Source of the DNA: Owenia fusiformis
Lineage: Eukaryota; Annelida; Polychaeta; Sabellida; Oweniidae
Reading direction: 5' to 3'
NCBI GenBank assembly: GCA_903813345.2
Contig: CAIIXF020000001.1
Location: 25,967,915-26,031,914 of the forward strand
DNA length: 64,000 nt
Shown here: positions 28,001 to 43,000 of the stretch, one piece after another
How positions within the stretch are numbered: the stretch's first letter is position 1
Layout: each line of letters begins with the position of its first letter
Made by a program: the position numbers and the translations under genes
Notes under the pieces: generated by a model
The model's input: only the letters and a program-made list of their open reading frames with translations
Told to the model about the DNA's origin: nothing
The model's database searches: none

Positions 28001-31000
28001 GAAAAATATGAATGCTGTATTCTTATCAATGCTTTACTTTCTGTGGTCAGTTCTAACTGAATGTTTAGAGTCAGGGAGTTGATTGCAGGATACTTCTCTA
28101 GGTACACCAAACCCAGACATAAGTTACATTGGTGATCAGATCTTTAAAGAAAAATAGAGATGAAATGAGAATGATAAGCGGGGAATCAAGTCATTCAGCA
28201 TGTATTCATGATCCAAAGGTTTCTACAATACAATAACATAAAAACAAAAGTCACATTTTGTTGAGAAAAGATGAGAACTTTGCAAGACAAGGATAACATT
28301 TTAGGAAAGGGAAATAGCCAGAAATGGGGGTTTGGTTAGCAATGTTGCCTTGGTGATTTGTTTTAATTATAAGCTACAACAGAACAGATAGGCATGTGGT
28401 AAGATAAGATGATCCCAAGGAATGGTACATCTTATGAACAACTGCAATATTGATGGCCAGTGGTCATGGCCTTCCAGCTGTCATGTTATCCAGTATGGGT
28501 TTCCTTGAAACTATTTCAAATCCAGGTACATTCACCTGACCATGATTTCCAAAAAGAACCTTTTGTAGATTCATAGTGCTGCTGCTCCATCAGTTATCCA
28601 GTCTGATACTCATAGACCAGCTCTGCCTGCAAAGAAAGGCTGTGATCTTTCACAATGTTAAAAGTCTAACAATATATTCTTGTTAACAGCACGTTACCTA
28701 TTTCCATAAGTAAGCCCCCCACCCGGCCCATGTACAGTACATGTATATGCATCATGGTGAGGCACGCCTTCTCTATCTCTGCCCTCCTGTGATGCACAGT
28801 AGGAGAAACGCTATGAACATCAGAATGATGTACTCGTATAATTGTTTATGTGGATGTAATTCTATAATTCTATGTTCCATGGTTTTACAAGGGATTCCAA
28901 CAAGTTCTTAGCATATCCTGGCTTAGCAATAGCATAGGTGTAGCGATCACACCCATCGCAGCCCCCCCCCCCCCCGCCAGGACAAATAAAAAAAACCATG
29001 AGATAGAAAAAGAAGAGCTTTAAAATGCTGAGTGAAAACCAAAGTTTTTTTGCCAATCGCACTTCCCCCTCTGGCTGAAACCTGGCTATGCCTTTGAATA
29101 GGTACACAAACAAATATCTAATGGATCAATTTAATTTCTTCAGCTTTGTACACGAAGATAAACATTAGGAAATGTCTTTGATATGTCTTGTTCAAGGCTA
29201 TAAACATCTTTTTACATGGGGTAAATATAACCATTTTGTTTAACAAGTGGTGATACCTACTTTTTATTTACTTTGGAAAGCCATGGTTCCATCAAAGATA
29301 TCTAATTTAAGGTGACTGACTTATCAAGTTCTAAAGGCATGTGAACCATGCTATTAAATTAGTAGACCGATAAAACCTGATTTTGTAGAACCAGCAATTG
29401 ATTTTCCTAATTACTTCATCTTTTCAGTCCAGTATATTGAAGCTAGTGACTCGGTATAGTTCGATTATGTTCTTGTAAAATAGGCTAAATCTTTCCAAGA
29501 TGCTTGCAAATTAGGAAATAAGGTCGATATGACAATATCCATTTTGGTTAATAAGTGAAAATATAAGTAAATCAGTGTTTTCAGCCTTGTCAGGATAGAG
29601 AATATTCAGGGCCTGGATTAAAGCAAACAATTATTTGATCATCTCAAAATCTTTTTGTTTTGAATGAAAAAGTTTAATAACAATTTCTTGATTAAAAACC
29701 ATGGTCACATTCAACTCTCATTCACTAAACAGACCAGTAACAGTAAGAACCCAAATGCATAAACAAAAGAATATCATTCATGTCCCTTTAATGGGATAAA
29801 TCTGTTATTCTGAATGAAGAAAATTATTCTCAGAAGAAGTAAGTTATGTTTTTCTACTCAGTATATCAAAGATCGTAAAATGCGTAAAATATGGAAATGG
29901 CTCGGAAACATTTCATGTGGTATAGGTTATTTCAAGTGAGTAACATACTATTTAAAGAGAACCTTACCTTGATTATGCCAAAAATAACCTTGCTATGCTA
30001 CTACAGTGGAAAACGACGTTCTTTGAAGTAGCACTCATTGAGGGGAAAATAATAACTGCTAGAGAATCCATGTCAAGTACAGAAAGTAAGAGATGCTAAC
30101 ATAAAACCTTCTTTCATACCTAGGTCTGATACTCAACAAATATCTTTCCATATAACTAATAATCATATCTTTTTTCTAACAACAGACAATCTCTGATAGA
30201 AATCGCCATGTAAAGTACATAATAGTACTATTGCCTTGATCTTGAAGCAATTATTGATCACTTGGTGATGCAACCTCTACATAACTTGTATCAATTCAAT
30301 AACCAGTGAGTAGAAGACATATCAGACAAAAAGTCATCCTCCTAAGCAGGTGTCCAGAATCCGTACCTCCTTCTTCCCCCTGCTATAACCAATTTGGACG
30401 CGCCCGATTTAACTGAATCACGTGATCTAATTATGCGCAATGACTTATACATGATTTCTGTCGCAGTGTTGCGACAGCCAATCAGATTGCGAGTTCTTAA
30501 TCGGGGAAATGGTAACTGCTTATTGCAAGGGGTAAAAGAAAGAATATGTTCTGGATTTTGAGGCCCTGTGATCGGAGGATGACAAAAAGTAAGCTAAAAA
30601 TCTATCCATTCACCTATACTGAAGTTATATAAGATGTGATACCCATTCTGGTTTACCAGACCCCCTATTATCTGTTATTTGGAAAGATCTAGACAAAGGG
30701 AGTGTGGTTGTTGTGATGTATATTACCTAGTTGTTTTCTGGGAGGAAGTGCGAGCAAATGTGTGTTACCTCTAGTGATCTGCGGTATTGCCAGAAGTACC
30801 GTTACGGTGGCATTCTGGCCTAATGTCGGCACTGAAATTCCAATACAAAGTGAAGAAAAGTAACCTTTTCACATCGGAAATATTTGCATTTTGTTTTTGT
30901 CTCCTTTTTGAAGAGTTAGGGACGCCACCTGACGAGGGGAAGAACTTGTCAAAAAATGAACTAGTTACTTCAGACAGAAGTCTTTCCTGAGACAGCCTTC

Positions 31001-34000
31001 AGCACACAAGAATTGGCCCAGCAAAAGCTCAAACGAAAGATGTTAATTCTGATACAGTTTATGCAATGCAAAATGATCAAACTGGAGAAGATTGGTGTGG
31101 GCTATGTTTATAACTAGACAATGGTGCTCATACATTCACTTTGACTGATTTGACTGGGCTTGGCAAAACAGCACTAATGGCCAAATCTAAAGTAATCTTT
31201 AACTACTATACTATACCCCGCATAGTTTCGAGAAAGAAAACTGATACTGAGTTGTTGGCTGCCATGCCTCATGAAGGGAGCTCACTAGTAAATGCATGTA
31301 CTGTAAGTTCTCCCAAGTATTTTATACATGCAATCAATTAGCTTGTAATATTAGAGCTAGAAAATGTAAGCTGTAAGAGGTACAAATTGTATTACAACTT
31401 GGATATCTCACCACCCAGGAGTCCGAGGGCACGTTGTGCCAAACACAGATATCTCACTTAGTTAGACACATCAAAGTATTCACTGACATTAGTAAATGTG
31501 TATAGGAAACATAACCTTTTAGAAGAAGATCTAAGAAAAATATTGAACTAGCCTTATATTTATAGAATTATCTGCTATTTCTAGACATATCGAAAATCTA
31601 CAAGAAAGTACTGTATTATAGACCAACTTTTAGAACACAACGATGCCTATCTTTCTATTTCTAAAAGTGCATCTGAAATTGACTATAAACTTGTAAAAGG
31701 ATAAACCATTCTTATTCATAACTAAGAATAAAAAAGTAATCTATATCATTCTGATACTCATCGCATCTTTCGTGTCACAGACACATTGTTGAGAAGAGAT
31801 GTGATGTCTGGTTATATCATACTCACCAAAGCTAGCCCAATCTATCTCATCTTGATCTATATCACTGCCCTCTGGTGAAGTACTAGATTCAATTGAGTAT
31901 CTTGTCCCATCATCTAACATGTCGGGCTCCTGGTTTGTCCTACTATGCGGCATTGACCATATAAATGATTGCGAAAGTTTTGCATTGTTTTCCCTCTTCA
32001 TCCCTAGAGCAAACCTAGCTTTAATTCCCATCAACATTTTGTGAAAGCAGTTGTCAAATGTCTCAATGATGCATTCATAAGGTTCAATTCGTCAAACACG
32101 GTTATCTTTCTGGCACAGTTTCGTTACAATGGCTTTCAAGGAATGTGTTTTTTCTGGCTATAGGGGTATTTTTACTGAGGATAAATGTTATCAAAACAAT
32201 GCCTTTTCGCTCTGACATTGGAGATTATTGTCTCAATGTTTACAGGTAATATCACTGCCCTTATCTACCTGTAGTAAGATATAGGCAAGCTTGGATGTGT
32301 GAATTGTTTTTCCATGAAACAATGCCTTGTAAAAAACAATCCACTTTATTTCATCAAAGTCTTCTATTTTAACTTATGGCTTGATGGGTCAAGCAGTGGA
32401 AATTAAGTAAAAAATGATGTGTCCTCTATCAAGAATAAGCTGTCTCCTTTGTCAAATGCAGCACATTTATTTTTCCAGTATGGTGTCTTCTTGTTCAGTG
32501 TGGTCCTCCCTTTAGCCTTTTATGCCAACGCCTCCTTCAGTCAACTATTTCAACTTCTAAGCCATGTATCATTATGAAGATGTAAATAACAATATGTTCC
32601 TCTATCCCAGAGCAGAACAGACCTGTTCAGATGACCACTTGACCCGCTGCAAGGTCTTCACATGTCCACCACGTCTATAAGAATCATCTATAACTGAGGG
32701 ATCCAGTTTCCCAAACACATTCCAGGACATTCTTCCTGAGGATCCTCATCCCTCAAATATTACTATAATTGGCTCCATTATTCTCTGAGATGAATCTGAG
32801 ACTTATTAATGAAAACATGTGTCTATGGATGGAAGTTTGGGTTAGATTCTATTTATTATTGCTTGTAGTACAACAGTTATGACAATTGCAATATGCCAGC
32901 CAATCAAGCATATCAATAAAGATAACTGAAAATTGGAGACTGATACGGAATTTTGAGACACGCAATAAAGAAATCGTAATTGGTTTGGAATGGAATAATG
33001 ATTCAAGGCAATTGGGGGCAATGCAATTTGACATTTTGTATTTATTTTCTAGATATTGAATATCACCAAAATATGAGAGTAACTGTTTGATTGTATAGTA
33101 AGCGTTAAGTAACCTGCGTAAAGTTTTCATGTACAGTATTGATATTTTCATTTCAAATATGGCGGTCATTCGGCCGGATGTCGGACAACCCTAACAAAAA
33201 ATCATGCCAAGGTGCATTTTTAGTATATGGGAACTTATAAGAAGGAATGAGTGGTCAGTGCATTGGAATCCTTCAAATGAAGCAGGTCTCAGCTTAAAGA
33301 GCCAATCATATAAATCAAAGTAAAGTTGAGTTGCATAGTGAACCTTACTTTATCATGGCTTTTTGATTGTGTAAAAGTTTTATTAATTAGGATTCAGAGT
33401 TATATTTTAGTGATGCACATTTTGTACTTTATAATTATAATGATTGCATATACAGAACATGTATTCATGGCTTAGAAAGAATTCTAACTCGTCCGATGAT
33501 TTTTACACGCTGAACTGACCAAACAACATAACTTAAAGTGGCATTTTCTTACTATTTTTTGGGATATTTTCACTGTGTCACTCGAACTAAGGACACAAGT
33601 CTATTCTAACCCTAAAATTACAATTTCTCATCTAAAACAATGGTCTCATAATAAGATATAAACATGACAAAATTACACACCTGGTTAGTTATTGCAAATG
33701 GTTACAAAAGTATAACAATTTGTTATGTGTAACAATTTGTCACAGGTACCAAATGTGAAGTGCCAACTTCAACTTGCAAATTCTAAATGCCAGTCAAAAA
33801 AAGTTGCTATAACAATATGTCACCAGCAATTAACCAGAAATTTTCTGAAATATATATAAAAATCTCTAAAAGCTGCAGTAGATGAAACTTCATGGACCTA
33901 CTATCTTCCAGTCTTTAGACATGCAAAAAACAAATGTAAGAGATATTGAAACCTTCTGACATGCCAAACACATTTGTACTGAAAACATGTCTGCAGTGAT

Positions 34001-37000
34001 CTCCCCAGCATTAGAACTGGGTGCTACACCTTGTGAAAATAGGAACATTACATGCCACTCTGTTAAAAACTTTTTGCAACCTTTCAAAGAGGTATAACTA
34101 GGAGATATTCAACTATTTCTACAGGTCAAATCAGAATTTAGTACCATGGGTGGGATCCTGGGGAGATCTCTGGTCTGAAAACGAACTAAACTTGATTTTC
34201 ACACATCTGATCAACATACTGTTCAAGAGCATTTTCTACAATGTCCATCACAAGAATTAATCCTGACAAAAATATCCCAGTCATGTCGTTTCCACAAATA
34301 AGACTCTCTTTAAGCTCAGTCTTCCTTTCCTTCAATGATTAAAGAAAAACATTTTCAAAGTGAATGATTCCTGAGTGCAAACTACAAAATTTGTGGAAAA
34401 CTCTTGTAGCAATCGTACTTACCAAGTTACTTACCAACGATTAAGGAACAGGCCTTTGTTGAGTTAAATCTAAAATAACAGGGAGGTCTATGAAGTAATG
34501 TTTGTGTTACATAACTCAGCAATTGTATACATTCTGAAGATATATCTGCATAGAAGTGTCTAATTACCTAATTGAAAGTACAATCAGTGACGTACTTTCC
34601 ATATATTAAGCTGGAGTGTTTTTGATTAGACAAATCAGTAGATGGATTATGCCAGAGAGAACTTAAAAGTACAATCTAAGATTTCTTATGATCAGAAAAA
34701 GAATACAATGAAACCTGTAGTTCGCCACTCATTGCTGTGTTCCCCGGCCATGTTCACTTCTATTTCACATACATGAACTTCATAACCTATGTAAAGCCCA
34801 TGCTCTTTTTCTAGACTGAAAGGGCCCCATTCACATGACTTTACTGCTAGCCATCTGAAAGCTCTTACAATGATGGGCAGGCCCGTAGCCAGGGGGGTTC
34901 GCAGGGTTTGGACAGTTTTTCACAATTTTGAGCACTTCTCAAGTGATTTTAGATATATTTGGGCCAAAATTGTCAAATGTGAGCCCCCCTGGAAATTTTT
35001 GAAAACTGAACCCCCCTGGGCAAATCCTGGCTACGGGCCTGATGAGTTGCGGTAAAAGCCTTTCCCTACTCAAACATAGATGACTTTAAGCTAAAGTGGC
35101 CCTGAAGAACAGAGCTACTTGATGAAACAATGGAATCTTTTAGCTTGGAAGGCAGAATTAAATGCATCTGAAATAATTGTAGAGAACGCTGGAGCTCTGA
35201 CTGACATAATTCAATTTACTCGAGATTAAATTGAATTTTGTTTGTTGGAAAGATGGGTAAATGCAGTTTAGATTGATCCACAAGTGGTTCATAGAGCGAT
35301 TTGGAGATGAGATGCGCAGCAAACTATAATTCGAAAATAATTTGAACTAAATATTGCAATCTCTCCGCCCTTATGTCATAATACACCAGAAATGATCTAA
35401 ATTTTCATACTTGATATAGATGATGCTTAACACAGGTTCAAGATATTTACAGAATTTAGGTCTGTCTAAAAGACAACATATTATCACATACCAGATGAGG
35501 TTCAAGGGAGATAAATGCTGCACCTGAAACCTTCCAGTATATAAACTTTGTAAATGTTAAAAGTTGATCACTAAACTTTCTTCTAGTGTTGTATCGAGAC
35601 ATCCCTCCCCATTGTCTCTTAAGTTCTAACATAGCTGGAGAAAAATTTCTCATTTGTTTCTAAGCAGGTAAAGCTTCATGATGTGGTTGATGTGGTTTAG
35701 AGTATAGTACACTGCAATCACTTGGATAAATAGGATGCTTCTAAGCAGTATGGGGTTGATAGCTGTATCTCACCAGTTGATACTAATTGAAGAAATAGAT
35801 ACACACCATTTGCTTTAAATAATATTTCAAAATAGAACCTTGGCATTTGATATAGTGCTTGTCTGTGGTTTGCTGTATCTAGAACCCTCTATCAAGAACT
35901 GAAGGTGTGCATTCTACAGTGGTTTGCTATATCTAGAACCCTCTATCCAGAACCAAAGGTGTGCATTCTACAATGGTTTGCTGTATCTAGAACACTCTAT
36001 CCAGTACCGTAGGTGTGTATTCTACAGTGATTTGCTGTATCTAGAACCCTCTATCCAGAACCTAAGGTGTGCATTCTACAGTGTTTTGCTGTATCTAGAA
36101 CCCTCTATCCAGTACCGTAGGTGTGCATTCTACAATGGTTTGCTGTATCTAGAACCCTCTATCCAGTACCAAAGGTATGCATTCTACAGTGGTTTGCTGT
36201 ATCTAGAACCCTCTATCCAGTACCGTAGGTGTGCATTCTACAATGGTTTGCTGTATCTAGAACCCTCTATCCAGAACCTAAGGTGTGCATTCTACAGTGT
36301 TTTGCTGTATCTAGAACCCTCTATCCAGTACCGTAGGTGTGCATTCTACAATGGTTTGCTGTATATAGAACCCTCTATCCAGAACCTAAGGTGTGCATTC
36401 TACAGTGTTTTGCTGTATCTAGAACCCTTTATCCAGTACCGTAGGTGTGCATTCTACAGTGGTTTGCTGTATCTAGAACCCTCTATCCAGAACCGAAGGT
36501 GTTCATTCTTCAGTGGTTTTTTGTATCTAGAACCCTCTATCCAGAACCAAACGTATGCACTCTATTCAGAACCTAAGGTGTGCATTCTACAGTGGTTTGT
36601 TGTATCTAGAACCAAAGGTGTGCACTCTATTCAGAACCTAAGATGTGCACTCTACAATGGTTTGCTAGATCTCGAACCCTCTATCCAGAACCAAAGGTAT
36701 GCACTCTTCAATGGTTTGCTTTAGCTATAGTATCAAACCTTGAGAACAGGTAAGTTAGGGGCATTCAATGTTAGGACACATCAGATGATGTTTATGGAGT
36801 GATTAATGGCTTCCAGGTTAATTCACATGTCATTCCTCATACATCATCAGTATTTCCATTTGGAAAATCAATTTCCAACCACATCTAACACATAATGTAA
36901 TGAATAAAACAAATATCAACCAAAGAACTCCAATTACTACACACATATAACATACAAGTATATAATGAGGGTTCTACCATACGCCCAGAGTCTTGTTATA

Positions 37001-40000
37001 AACCAGATGAAGCTCTCTTCCTTACTGGGGCAAAAAGCACTATAATACTGACGATATTTTGAAAATTGCCTTGATGGTACCTCTGAAATAATATATATTG
37101 TATATACATGGGCATACATATATAGTGTTATATATCATTTTAAAGCATATGATATACTCTTTCAGAATGAATAGTTTTTTAAGTCCCAATTTATAAGTTG
37201 TCATGGTTATAAGATTCCCAAAAAAATACATTGGGTTTGTGCTTGGACTTGATATCACGTCCTTAGTAGTCAACGTATGTGCTTTATGACGTCATATCAA
37301 GTCCTTAGTAGCGAATGAGTTAAGAACCAAAGTCAAACCAATGCAAAGGGTATATAGGATATCATTCACAAGCATAGAATGCAGTTAGGCCACTAGCTCA
37401 GGTAAATAAAGGCAGGAACTCCTCAACTTGAGGAATTTCTAAGAGCTTTTGATTAGCCTGATATGTAAAGTGTGAAATTGTTAAGGTAACCATAGTAGCT
37501 ATTAACTAAACCATAGTAGCTGCTAGCAAACTATGATAGTCATCATTCTCATTAAATGAAACTTTTATTCCTGTATTCCATAAAATAAAAGATCACTGAG
37601 TCAGCATTAAACAAAAAATAAGATTACCCTCATCATTGTCATCATAAGAGTTTTTAAGACTTTTTACCTTTACATAATGGATGTTATGAATGATTGCCAT
37701 AAATGTAATATTTATTGTTTAGAGAAATCACAAAAGTAATCTTCTACATTGTAATATATCACAGTGACAGTAAAACCAGCTGTTGGCTAATTAGATAAAA
37801 AGTAATTTACTTTAACACTGCATACTTCTTTATCAGTTATATTGACCTTGGTGGTTTAGTAATGCAATTTGGGGTACAGAGAGACTAAGAAATATATGAT
37901 ATTCAAAGATCAACCTCTGAAATCAGATATAGAATAACTAATTACATTTTTGCCTTATTCAACTATAATTACACCTAGATATTTGATAGCAAGAGAGATG
38001 TATGTTATTTTATTCACTGATTTTCTCCTTAAATACAGTTTAACATGAGGTTCAAAATTCCAAAACATGGCCAGTTAATTATGATATTGAATCAGATAGA
38101 TAGAGAAGATGTTCCAAAGTATAAATTCCTGCAGCTGTGTGTTTTACTGTAGTAGTCAAACATATTAATAAGTGTCTATGGTTGTTCAATAGCATCTGAT
38201 TCATGGGAAATATCTATAATGTATCATATGTAACATGAGGGGTGTACAAAGTCGCAGAGGAATAGCATTCCACTGTGGCCAGCTTGCTATTCCTTTTTTA
38301 TAGAAACATCCTACACTTTGTTATATTGCATGCTACTTGGGTGTAGGTCCCTGCACCTCAACCCCACCTCTAGACTAGAGGGAAGTGTGGAGGTTCTATT
38401 TATGGATCAGTGACTGCTATCAGGCTAGATGGCCTGGCAAGGGCCAAAATGATTATCAGGAGGATACATGACTTAACCCCACTAACATGTTTTTCAATGA
38501 CGATAGTCTCGCATGAATATACATATCTCTGCTTCCCCATTTCCCCAAACCTGCGCAAGAGAAAAAGTGGTGGAGGGATAAGGACAACCAATAGACCTAA
38601 AGCAGGACTAAACAATGGGAATCTATAACATACCTTTATCTTTGAGCTCCTTGTTTATTCCCGCAATAACATGGGCAAAGTTTGTGTTATTTGAGCTAGA
38701 ATGGCCTGAATGCCCTGGATACGCAACACATTGAGTCATCCTCCTTAAATTCAATAAACTCCTTAAATATTATATCCAGACTGGTGTCAGATATGACTAA
38801 TGAAATCCCCTGTGTCAGTATTTCTCTTTTGATAATGGTGTATGCTTTTTAAAGTCCATACAGTCCATTAAATATTAATTGCTGTATCTAATTTCTACAT
38901 ATATATAGAATTGTACCATGTGTCATATCAGCCTCTACAGAGTATAATTGTACCTAGCGATCCTGATTATATTAACCCATATAACATTGTTAGATACCAG
39001 CTCTATTGTTTTTATAGCACAATTAGTTTAAGTTATGGCCTCTAACAAGCAATAATGAATTGTAATGTTGATGTTATTCCATCTGTTTATACAAAGATAT
39101 TCCCTTTCTTTAACTGTAGCTTTATCATTTGCGATCCTGCTTCATAAGCCATTCACCAAGGCATCTTCGTTATATAAACCAATGTTTTCATCATCGCCTG
39201 ACTGGCTTTCCTCCTGAAGTTGAAACCCAATTGTTCTAATGAAGACAAATGATCAAGGAAACCCCTTGCACTAGAATATCACACTTTAAAACGTGTAACA
39301 TCAACAGTCATTCTCTATGTACAAGGTCTCCTCAATTGCATGATAGAAATATCAGTAGATGATTCCAAAAATCTGACTCTGGTTTTATCCTCTAAATACA
39401 TACATGGCTAGGCCAAGCACTTCATTTATAACATGGTATAACTGATTATCTCAATATACACAGTACTCCAAGGTGGAATATTGATAAATCAGTCTCTTCA
39501 TCCAGCAAACATATACTCAAAGCCAAAATGTCAATAATTTGGCATTGGGAATCAGTAAAACTTGTATAGAATACAATCCATTTTCAATTCAGCTCATCGC
39601 AGCTCTAAAGCTATTAATAACTGATATACCTAGATCCCATCTTTATGATACCTATATCATCTCTCTTGCCAGTAAAAGTCATACTTGTGTTTTGGTTACT
39701 ATAGTAACTGTATCATATGATTCGTTTTAGATTTATATATACACCTGATTTGTCCATAGATTGAGTCAACCTTATACAGATTGAGGCTGATCATGTTAAA
39801 GTTGATAATGAACAGCTGCCTCTGGCCATATCAATAATTTCTGTTCGGAAATATATGTGTATTCATTTCTTTCTGATTGATATGAGATGATGGCCTATAG
39901 GTGCCAATAATCCAAAGAAACTGACATGATTAAAATACAGATTTAATCAATAGTTCTGCAATCTCACAGCAACTCATGGCATTATTGTAAAAAGAGAAAC

Positions 40001-43000
40001 CTATTGACAAGCTCTAAATTGAATTTTGGTTAATAGAGAAATTAACATTTTCACCAAAATAATTGGCGACAAGAAAAGGTTCTGTTTTTCAATGTTTTTT
40101 ATTATGAATTTTTACATCTTTTATAATAATATTGTGATGAATTTTTAGAGACTTAAAGGGACAGTAACGTTTAACACAAACTGAATTTCTATGGTGACCC
40201 CTCATTTTTCCTTTAGATGGAAACATTGTTATGTCAAGGTCTAGATATGACCCCTCATTATTCCTTCAGATGGAAACACTGATATGTGGAGGTCTAGATA
40301 TGTGTTATTTCTTCTAGTCAATTTAACAAGTATGCAGAGATATGATGAGAACCTACAGATTTTCTTTGATCACGACAAAATTTAATTTTAATGTCGTTTG
40401 CATAACTCTGTTTCAGTTCTAATATGAGTTGAAAAAAACAGATCAGTTTTTAAAACAACAAATACAACCGTTTCAATAGAGACGCCTTACCTCATGGGCT
40501 TTCAACTAGAAAGACCATGGTTACCTCAAGATGAGACATTTCTTGCACAAGCCAGCCAGATATTATGGCGAATTAATTAGCTACAAGCTACATGCTATAA
40601 AACAATTTACAACAACATTGGTGCACGACTGAGGTGTATATTGGCAGATATCAGATACATGTACATATACAAGTATAATTACATATTAGGTTTATTCTAG
40701 GCAGAAAAACATCCTGGCAATAAACTGTAATAAGGCACTAAATTATTAGATATTAAGGAATTTGAAGCACTGCACTAGTATCATCTATCAAACAAATTAC
40801 TGAATACAAAAAATGTCAAAACATAATTTTGTAAATCTGGGAGCATCAGATATCGAATATGGAATTATAAGGTAACTATGGTAACACCATGTAAAGTATT
40901 TATATGGTATCACCTGGTAAATATAGCATATTTGCAAATTATTTTATTATTCAGAAAATATTCTATTATAGCCACAGTCAGAGAGAATGTTTCTGGCGAA
41001 AATTCTGGGACTTCAAATACTTTTAAGTTGGGAAACCGGAAGTGCTTACCTTTTTTAATTCCCGAATCTCACCGAATCTCTCCGAAATTAGCTCATCTTG
41101 GTGACTGTAAATTGCACAGCTGTATTCAATGGAGTCTTGTCATATTCGATCAGCCTCAATTTTAAAGTGTATATTTTATTTTCAACGTGATTTCATCGTT
41201 TTTTGTCGACTGGTAAGAAAACGCCGGGCAAATGGCAAGATGGATGACTTTTGACCTGACCTTGACCGATGGTGATCACGTCATCAATATTACCAAGATG
41301 GCGGTTTCAAAATTTTCTAAAATCGCTTCAAATAATATTATGTTAATTCCTAGCGAGTAAAGATATCTCTTAGTTTGCTATTTCACAATAAGATAACGAA
41401 ATGTGTAAGGAATTCGTATTTATCAATTAAAACATCACATCGACATTTGGTATTCGTAAACTAGACGATGAAGATAACGACCTCAAAAAAAAAAAAAAGA
41501 GCGAGTCAGGATTCGAACCCGGGCCTCCGGCGTGCTAAGCGAGGATTCTCCCTTTAGACCACCGTTATAATACATATCTTGTTGGGAATTAAACGCTACT
41601 TATTTTGAATGCTATGATTCGGAAGTGACGTCACGTTCTTCACGTTTTGTTTGAGAGCGAGAACGAGACGTGCCAGAAGCCCGGCTTTTTTGTCAGTCGA
41701 CCTGTTCAAAGTACATTTAGTCATAATTATCGCTTTTCAGAACAATTTAGGAAACAATATTTTCTATCTACGTCGATTACAAAGCATCGTACGTAAATTT
41801 ATATGAACAACTGAGTCAATAGGGATAAATAGCCCAACGAGAGTCGGCGGTCTTGAAAAATACTTGGATCTGATGCCAGTCCTGTTATTGATATAGTTCC
41901 AGGGCATTCGAAGAACGTATTAGATGTCCGTGATTATAGCATCGTCGCTTTCTACTGGGTCTAGAAAGAGGTAAGGAACAATCAAAACCTTGTGAATCAA
42001 GATGCTATTATAGAGGAATATGACAACACCATGTGTAGCATTTAATATGGTATCATTATAAGGTAAATATCTCAAAATCAAAATCTATTAATAAAATTCA
42101 ACAAAGTGCTTTGTCATCAGATACATATTATATAAGTAATACATATAGCAATAACAAAAAATGATGAAATACTACTTGTGAATATCCAAAAATTCTAGTC
42201 AGGTCTGGTATGAATAAAAGATGAATGGACATTTTATACATCACTAAATTGTCTGATAACACTAAAGATGAATATGGATGAATACTAGTTCCTGTAAGAG
42301 GAAAATAAGGGTGTATGAATTTCAAGTCTAAAACCAGCCCACAATTAGTTATCTAGTCGCTTTTGCAAACATTCTCCAAAACAAAGAAGAAGACGAGGAG
42401 GCAAATGACATCAAATATGTGAAATCAATTTACATCTCCTGTGAAAATACATTTCCCTCGATAAATAAAGACTTTTCTCAAAACTTTTTGAATGTTGCAA
42501 TATCAACAATTTCATGGATATTGCATAACAACAGTCTGTATATACATTCTCACCATACTATGTCAAATAAGATGTTCTTAGCCTACCATGGGGAATCTAG
42601 CTTATATTGATTATTGGGTAGAAAAGTGTATTTTATCCCATAGAGCATATAAAGATAGCACATCAGGAAAATGTTATTGAAAACTCTCTGAAGCAAAACT
42701 ATAGTGACATCTATTAAATACATGAAAGTTTGATTTCAACAATGTTTAATTCAAGTTCTAGTATGTCGCTGTTCTTTGCTGGCTAATACATGTTCTATTT
42801 GATAATCTAAAAATCTAAACTTTTGTTCCTAAAATGGAGGAAGATTCAAATATTTATATGATGGAGAACTTTTTCTTCAAAAGTTACACTTTTTAAAAAT
42901 GTCTCAAATAGTGATAAAAGTAATATTTGGATGATTAAACTATTCTTCACAAACTTTGCACAGGGCCTTTAATAATTAAAGGGCTCTGTTTGTCTTGAAA

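Noticed and set aside
35456-35653. Minus-strand frame reaching CTG|GTATGT
   Set aside because: The donor would be phase 0, giving a stop soon after joining the common exon; no upstream support.
40484-40545. Strong donor GAG|GTAAGG after an ATG frame on the minus strand
   Set aside because: The frame closes with TGA one base before the junction.
40878-41165. Plus-strand frame of 95 codons
   Set aside because: Runs across the CpG-richer segment without domain, splice sites or repeats supporting it.
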